Position numbers and translations under genes: made by a program. From contig WNNJ02002153.1 of the NCBI GenBank assembly GCA_012934845.2, positions 62,001 to 126,000 on the forward strand: a DNA stretch of 64,000 bases. The letters run 5' to 3'. The notes under the pieces are model-generated. The model did not search any database. It was not told where the DNA came from and was given only the letters and a program-made list of their open reading frames with translations. Shown here one piece after another: positions 59,096-64,000 of this stretch (its first letter is position 1; the number at the start of each line of letters is the position of its first letter). Source of the DNA: Pomphorhynchus laevis. Taxonomy: Eukaryota; Acanthocephala; Palaeacanthocephala; Echinorhynchida; Pomphorhynchidae.

Positions 59096-59329
59096 AACCT
59101 CTATTTACAGACAAGTAATGAAAGTTCATATTTAAAAAGTCAAATATCCACCGGTAGTTATGTTTCGGTTGCTAAGAATGCGATTTCTCTTACACACCTT
59201 GCTACTTCTCGTATATCACATTGTTCTCCTCTTGAATTCGTGCGTGCTTGTGAACGTGAAATTAAGAATGACTTGAATTTCATTATTAGAAGATTCCCTT
59301 ATGTAATCAGAAAATGACATAACGGAAGT

Positions 59330-61230
59330 GAATGTCTTATCTAGTGTTGGAGTCGACCTGAAAGGCACACTAACATTACATCGCGCATCCTTTGGTTTTA
59401 CATAAACCATTTCACCGATTTTGAATTTAAGACTTGGTGTTCCAATAGTTGTTGGCGTTAACTGTTGGTTGATCGCAGAACACGGATGACACCATTTTTA
59501 TCTATGTATATTGCTTTGCGACTCCTCGATTCCAATTCCCTGTGATGACAAATTCAGCCAAAACACAGCTTTACGTATATTACATCGACTTCTAGCCGCT
59601 ATTCTATTTATGGATCTGTGATTTCTTTCGACAATCCCATTGCCTTGAGGTCGGTATGCTGCACGGAATGTTAGCTGTACATTTCACCTTGATGACATAC
59701 TCTTCATTAGTAAGATGATGACATCCTTGATGACATACTCTTCAAGTAGTAACTCATTTGGCAATCCATTCTTAAGCAATCACTATGATTGTGCCTTATA
59801 AGGGAAGGATCAATTGATTGCCATTGCTGACATGCTTTAACGATATAAATTATTTCATCTCGACTTACTTACGTATGCACTAATTGATCAAGTTTTAGCG
59901 ACCTTTCAATACTAGGATGATGCATATCATGTAACGTTCGAAGATCAATATTCGATCGTGCTGGTGTACTAACCATAGTAGAACTTGATATCGTAGATTG
60001 AGTCAACGGGCTTACCATTAATCTGGTTAGCACATCTGCTATATTCAAATGCGTTGGAGTAAATTGGCGTGTGACATGCATTTCAACTTCTTTAATCAAA
60101 CTTCTAAAAACTGACAGTCGCCGCTTCACAAGAATTCCAGCCGAATCTTTGGTATGAACAGAATGAAGTCGATTGGTAGTGGCGCCTATTTAACTTAGAA
60201 CGGTTCTTGAATCAATCATGATGGTTACGATTTTCGATCCCCGTTTTATCGCCATATTCAATCCTCGTAAAACCGCTTCCAATTTTGCCACATTTATATT
60301 TGGCAGAATTACATAACTCTTTTGTCGATGCTAAGCTGTGTCTTCAGCGATAACTCTTTGAATTTCAATTACAACTCTCAGGTCAATGTTACATGCATCA
60401 CACCATACAGTACAATATTCAACTGCTGAAACTAACCATTGTCTCGCAACATGGTCGCAGTCAATTACACGGTTTACTATACACTTGACAAATGTAAACG
60501 CTTCATGTCCTTCATAGTCATCCCAATAGATTCCCTCCGAAATCCGTTTCGCGTAGCTACATTCGTTTCCCTGCCGACTGAATGGACAATTTCGCGCGAC
60601 ATGACCCAACTTTCCACAGCTCCAACATTTAAATGTTCTATGTCGTTGCGATGTTTCTTGAAATTATCGCGGATAATTGTTTTATAACAGTGTTCGACGG
60701 CAGTGTAGGTTGAACCTTCGAATCAGCATTTATAGTAATCAACTCTGCAACGGAAATTAAAGTTCAAGCTCTTGCTGCAATTTCTTCAACTGTAATCGTT
60801 TTAATATTCGCCATACTGCGCAATTCTTTAGATACCTCGGAGGGAAATCCAACAATAAAGCTCGCTGAATAATGTTTTCAGAATCGATGCCGGACGCCCT
60901 TGCCAATCTGCGCGAATCATTGAGGAAAACATTAAGTGCTTCAGCAGGCCATCGTTTAGATATAAACTGCTTATAAGCAGTAAATGCATCTATTCCAAAA
61001 GCCGACCGTAATTTGGATTTCATTTGCGTTGCATATTTATTCAACTCGTTAGACATCTGCATATAAACTGCTAGAGCGTTTCCTTGAAGGAACATCGGTA
61101 AAATGGTCGCCTCATAATTACTCAATTTCTGCAGATGGATGATCAGTTCGAATTTTTCGATCCATTCTTCCACCATTATACAACCATCGAAGAGAGGCAC
61201 AACGTCGTTTAAACGTATTTTGCTCATCCT
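59330..61230 (-). mobile_element. Fossil LTR retrotransposon (Ty3/Gypsy-like), broken
   Basis: The minus strand carries, in order, a gag-like region (about 61227-60757), a CCHC zinc knuckle with following sequence (about 60610-60331), an RNase H-like region (about 60330-60010) and an integrase-core remnant (about 60010-59400). The order gag-pol with RNase H before integrase fits Ty3/Gypsy. Most of the RT is absent. No pair of LTRs could be recognised. It is clearly broken in many places and looks old. Confidence 0.7.
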
Positions 61231-61780
61231 GTTGCCATTAACTTACTGTAGCTCAGTTAGCTTGTAACAAAATACACTTGCAAATCAGGAAATCCCTTTT
61301 TTGGGATTTTATTTTAATCCCTTATTTTGCTTTATACAAAATGTTAACAGTACGGTGCTGCTTTCATGCTTTTAACAATCAAAATAACAAACCAAATTCC
61401 ATTGTATATGTGAACATAGACATTGTATATGTTCGCATAGACATTGTCTATGTGAACAAAGATGTGAACAGGTTTTATGATTTTGTGATTTTTATTTCTT
61501 GTGAACAGGCTATTTAGGCCCCTGCTTGTAAGCCGTTGAAACAATAATAATTGTGATTACCGCGTTGCTTCCACCGCTACTCATGTTATCATCCGAAATG
61601 GCAACATTTTTTGATATCAATAATACCGTCACATTTTTATTTTATAAGAGATCATAGAATAGCTCGAACTTTTAAAAAACAAATATATTCTTCAATACCT
61701 TCCGAAACGAATATCGAATCTCCTAGCGTATAACTAGATAAACGGATCAATGCACATGCATCATTTCGTTTTGTTTTGTT
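61231..61780. other. Spacer with a short imperfect tandem repeat
   Basis: 61401-61460 has three imperfect copies of a roughly 21-bp unit (attgtatatgtgaacatagac). The rest gave no coding or structural signal. It could contain one end of the fossil LTR element, but no terminal repeat was identified. Confidence 0.45.
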
Positions 61781-61782
61781 CA

Positions 61783-62185
61783 TCGTGGAAGGCATCCAAT
61801 CACTTGAAAGCAAGGGTATTATGTCGTGGCTTAATGATTACGACATTATGGTCTTGTGTGAAACATTTTGCGGCGAAGATTTATCTTTGAAAAACTTATG
61901 TATTTAATACCCCGGCGATATCGACTATGCGTGGTCGTCCTGTTGGTGGAGTGCTTGTAGCAACAATAAAGCCTTTTTCCGAAATTGGACTTTCAGATCA
62001 TCTAACAATGTTGTTTATCTCCGTCTTCCAACATTGACCTTAGAATTATTTTAATTCTAAGTTTTCGGTGGCAGATATTATAAGTGAGATGTCTACCTTC
62101 TTGAGTCCTTCTTTTGCCGATAATAATGTACCTTTATTGATAGCAGGTAATTTTAACACAAAGCTACTAGATCTTATATTATTAT
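61783..62185 (+). mobile_element. LINE endonuclease (AP-like) fragment
   Basis: The plus strand reads IQSLESKGIMSWLNDYDIMV, LCETFCGEDLSLKN, a shifted frame MRGRPVGGVLVATIKPF, and finally VPLLIAGNFNTKL, the GDFN block of an APE-type LINE endonuclease. It is in several frames and ends before an RT. It faces the CR1-like copy at 62.2-64 kb and is not continuous with it. Confidence 0.55.
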
Positions 62186-62204
62186 AACAAACAGAAGCAA
62201 ATGA

Positions 62205-63996
62205 GCTACAAGCTCGTGTCGCTTACAAAACATGATAAAATAAAAATAAAATACATCAACAAAAAAATTCAATCAAATAGTAGTTGCAAATTCCTTCTTT
62301 CGGCTTCGATGGCTTTCTTGATAGCATCACTAGATATACTACTAGAGATATCAAGGCACTTTAGTGCATTCCATCCGTTAATTACCCTTGTTGCAAATCG
62401 ATGGTGAACAGGAATTCTTGTAGTTGGCTTTATTAGTTTCCACACATGCCCACGAGTTTCTCGTCTATCATTCACGGATAATAAGCTAGAGAGACCACCA
62501 AAGTCATCGAAAACAATTTTGACTGCAGTTGATAAATCAATGGCCGATCTGCGATATTTTAATGTGCCGACACATAGAGATGTCAAACGTTCAGCATATC
62601 TCAAATTGGAGAAATTCGGAATCATTCGTGACCCTTTACGTAACAAGTTCTCAATGTCACGAGATTCCCTTAAAGTCTGTGGATAAGTTACAGGTAAACC
62701 GTATTCAAGGATGGGAAGAATATAAGAGCAAAATAGTCGCTTGAACATTGATGAACTTATCCGATCAAAAGACTTGAAAAACATCCATAAAACACGATAG
62801 CCTCGATTACAAATATATCTAGTGTGGACATTAGTTTTTAAGCTACTGATCATCATCACACCAAGATCTTTGAATTCACCCGCTCGGCCAATCTGAATTG
62901 AACCTATCTGATACGATGAGTTTAGTGAAGAACCAATGGACATATGCGCACATTTAGAGGGGTTAACCCTCTAACCATTTTCCGCTGACCATTTTTCTAG
63001 ACATGTCAGATCATCTTGAAGGATCTTAATGTCCCTTCCGTCTCTAATAGGCCGCCATATCTTAACATCGTCAGCATACATTATGACATCAGAACGAATT
63101 ACAAATAGGAGATCATTGATATAGACAATAAAAATAAGTGGAGAGATAACAGCATTCTGTGGAACGCCAGAATGAATAACGAATGAGGTGGACATATCTG
63201 CACCTACACGTACTTTGAAAGAGCGTTAACTCAAGTAATTTGCAATCCAGGCGACATACATAAGACAAACGCTAAGTGACCTCAATTTGTGAATGAGTCG
63301 ATCATGCGGTACTGAATCAAAAGCATGAGAGAAATCCACAAAAAGTACATCAGATTGAACTCGTTCATCTAATGAAGACTGCCATGCGTTGGAAGAAACC
63401 AAAAGATTACTTATTGTTGATCTATTTGGTCTGAAACCGTGTTGTAAGTCAGTGAGTTTACCGTTGCTTTCCAAATCAGAGAATATGTTTTTGACTATTA
63501 GCTTTTCAAGCAACTTACAAATAATACATGTCAAGGCTACTGGGCGATAGTTCTTACACACTTGTCGATCTCCCATTTTATACACTGGAACTACAATGGA
63601 CTCCTTCCAACGCGAAGGAATTCGAGATTGGAGAATAGAAAACTGAAGCATACGGAAAACGTATAAATATATTTGAGAAGCAACTTTATTTAAAAGAATT
63701 GAGGGAAGTCTGTCCGCACCGGCAGCGATGTTTGGTTTTAATTTACAGAGAAGCTTTAAAACATCTTCAGTACAAAACGACAGATTAGATCGGTCGAATG
63801 CATCTGAACCCTTTTCTGATTCAGAACTACACAATGTCCGCGAAAAGCAAAACATCGATGAGAACTCCTGGGCAAATAAGTTTGCCATGACACTTTTACA
63901 CGTGACCTCGCCTTGAGAATCATCCCTCAACGATACTAGTGGAATATTCGAGCCCCTAATATTGCGAAAGTAAGAGAATGGAGCCTTGCCATCCAT
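62205..63996 (-). mobile_element. CR1-like LINE, RT and C-terminal domain, best preserved copy
   Basis: Three long frames cover it almost completely. 63996-63226 has the linker and RT entry (LCKLKPNIAAGADRLPSIL, YRPVALTCIICKLLEKLIVK, LQHGFRPNRSTISNL, DVLFVDFSHAFDSVPHDRL). 63195-62971 has HSGVPQNAVISPLIFIVYIN and MYADDVKIWRPI. 62943-62269 has GEFKDLGVMMISSLKTNV, LPILEYGLPVTYP and FATRVINGWNALKCL. Only a few frame changes separate them. The endonuclease would lie beyond the right edge of the window. The clade call (CR1/Jockey superfamily) rests on motif style alone. Confidence 0.88.
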
Positions 63997-64000
63997 ATAA

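Overview
The window is AT-rich invertebrate nuclear DNA. It holds two spliced host genes in a dense bed of decayed retroelements. No bacterial, plastid or viral gene order is visible. The host genes use GT-AG introns of two sizes: very short ones (45-58 nt) and multi-kilobase ones filled with repeats. Nicotinamidase is absent from vertebrates, which points to an invertebrate. Very short introns plus abundant L2/CR1-type LINEs and Penelope-like elements would suit a rotifer/acanthocephalan, flatworm, nematode or mite lineage, but I cannot fix the phylum by eye.

Region by region. 1-6.4 kb holds decayed LINE pieces (L2-like ORF1, CR1-like RT), an inverted block of a 379-bp satellite and a Penelope-like RT fragment. 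6.89-23.74 kb (+) is a complete AP-1 clathrin-adaptor gamma subunit gene: 21 exons, 777 codons, with Adaptin_N trunk, clathrin-box hinge and gamma-ear. Its introns carry two tandem 379-bp satellite monomers, a 16-bp satellite, hairpin elements and a TE relic with a PD-(D/E)XK-like motif. 23.7-28.7 kb is intergenic and holds a Penelope-like element of canonical order (RT, then a possible EN remnant). 28.72-46.15 kb (-) is a complete four-exon nicotinamidase gene, convergent with AP1G. Its 4.9-kb third intron contains an L2-like LINE. Its 9.8-kb first intron contains Penelope-like elements with an N-terminal GIY-YIG nuclease (Naiad/Chlamys type), terminal structured repeats, half-SINEs and the 3' part of a CR1-like LINE. 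46.4-64 kb is retroelement rubble: Jockey-like, CR1-like and L2-like LINEs, one of them nested in another, and a fossil Ty3/Gypsy-like LTR element.

The host genes are functionally unrelated. AP1G is a trans-Golgi/endosome sorting subunit. Nicotinamidase deamidates nicotinamide in NAD salvage. Both appear intact after splicing; the only irregularity is an apparent TG instead of AG at the AP1G intron 3 acceptor.

The most unusual material is the permuted Penelope-like element with its inverted partial copy, the three-copy hairpin-rich terminal repeat that accompanies this family, two hammerhead-ribozyme-like cores, and a 379-bp satellite present in direct and inverted arrays. Everything was read by eye; no database or folding program was run.
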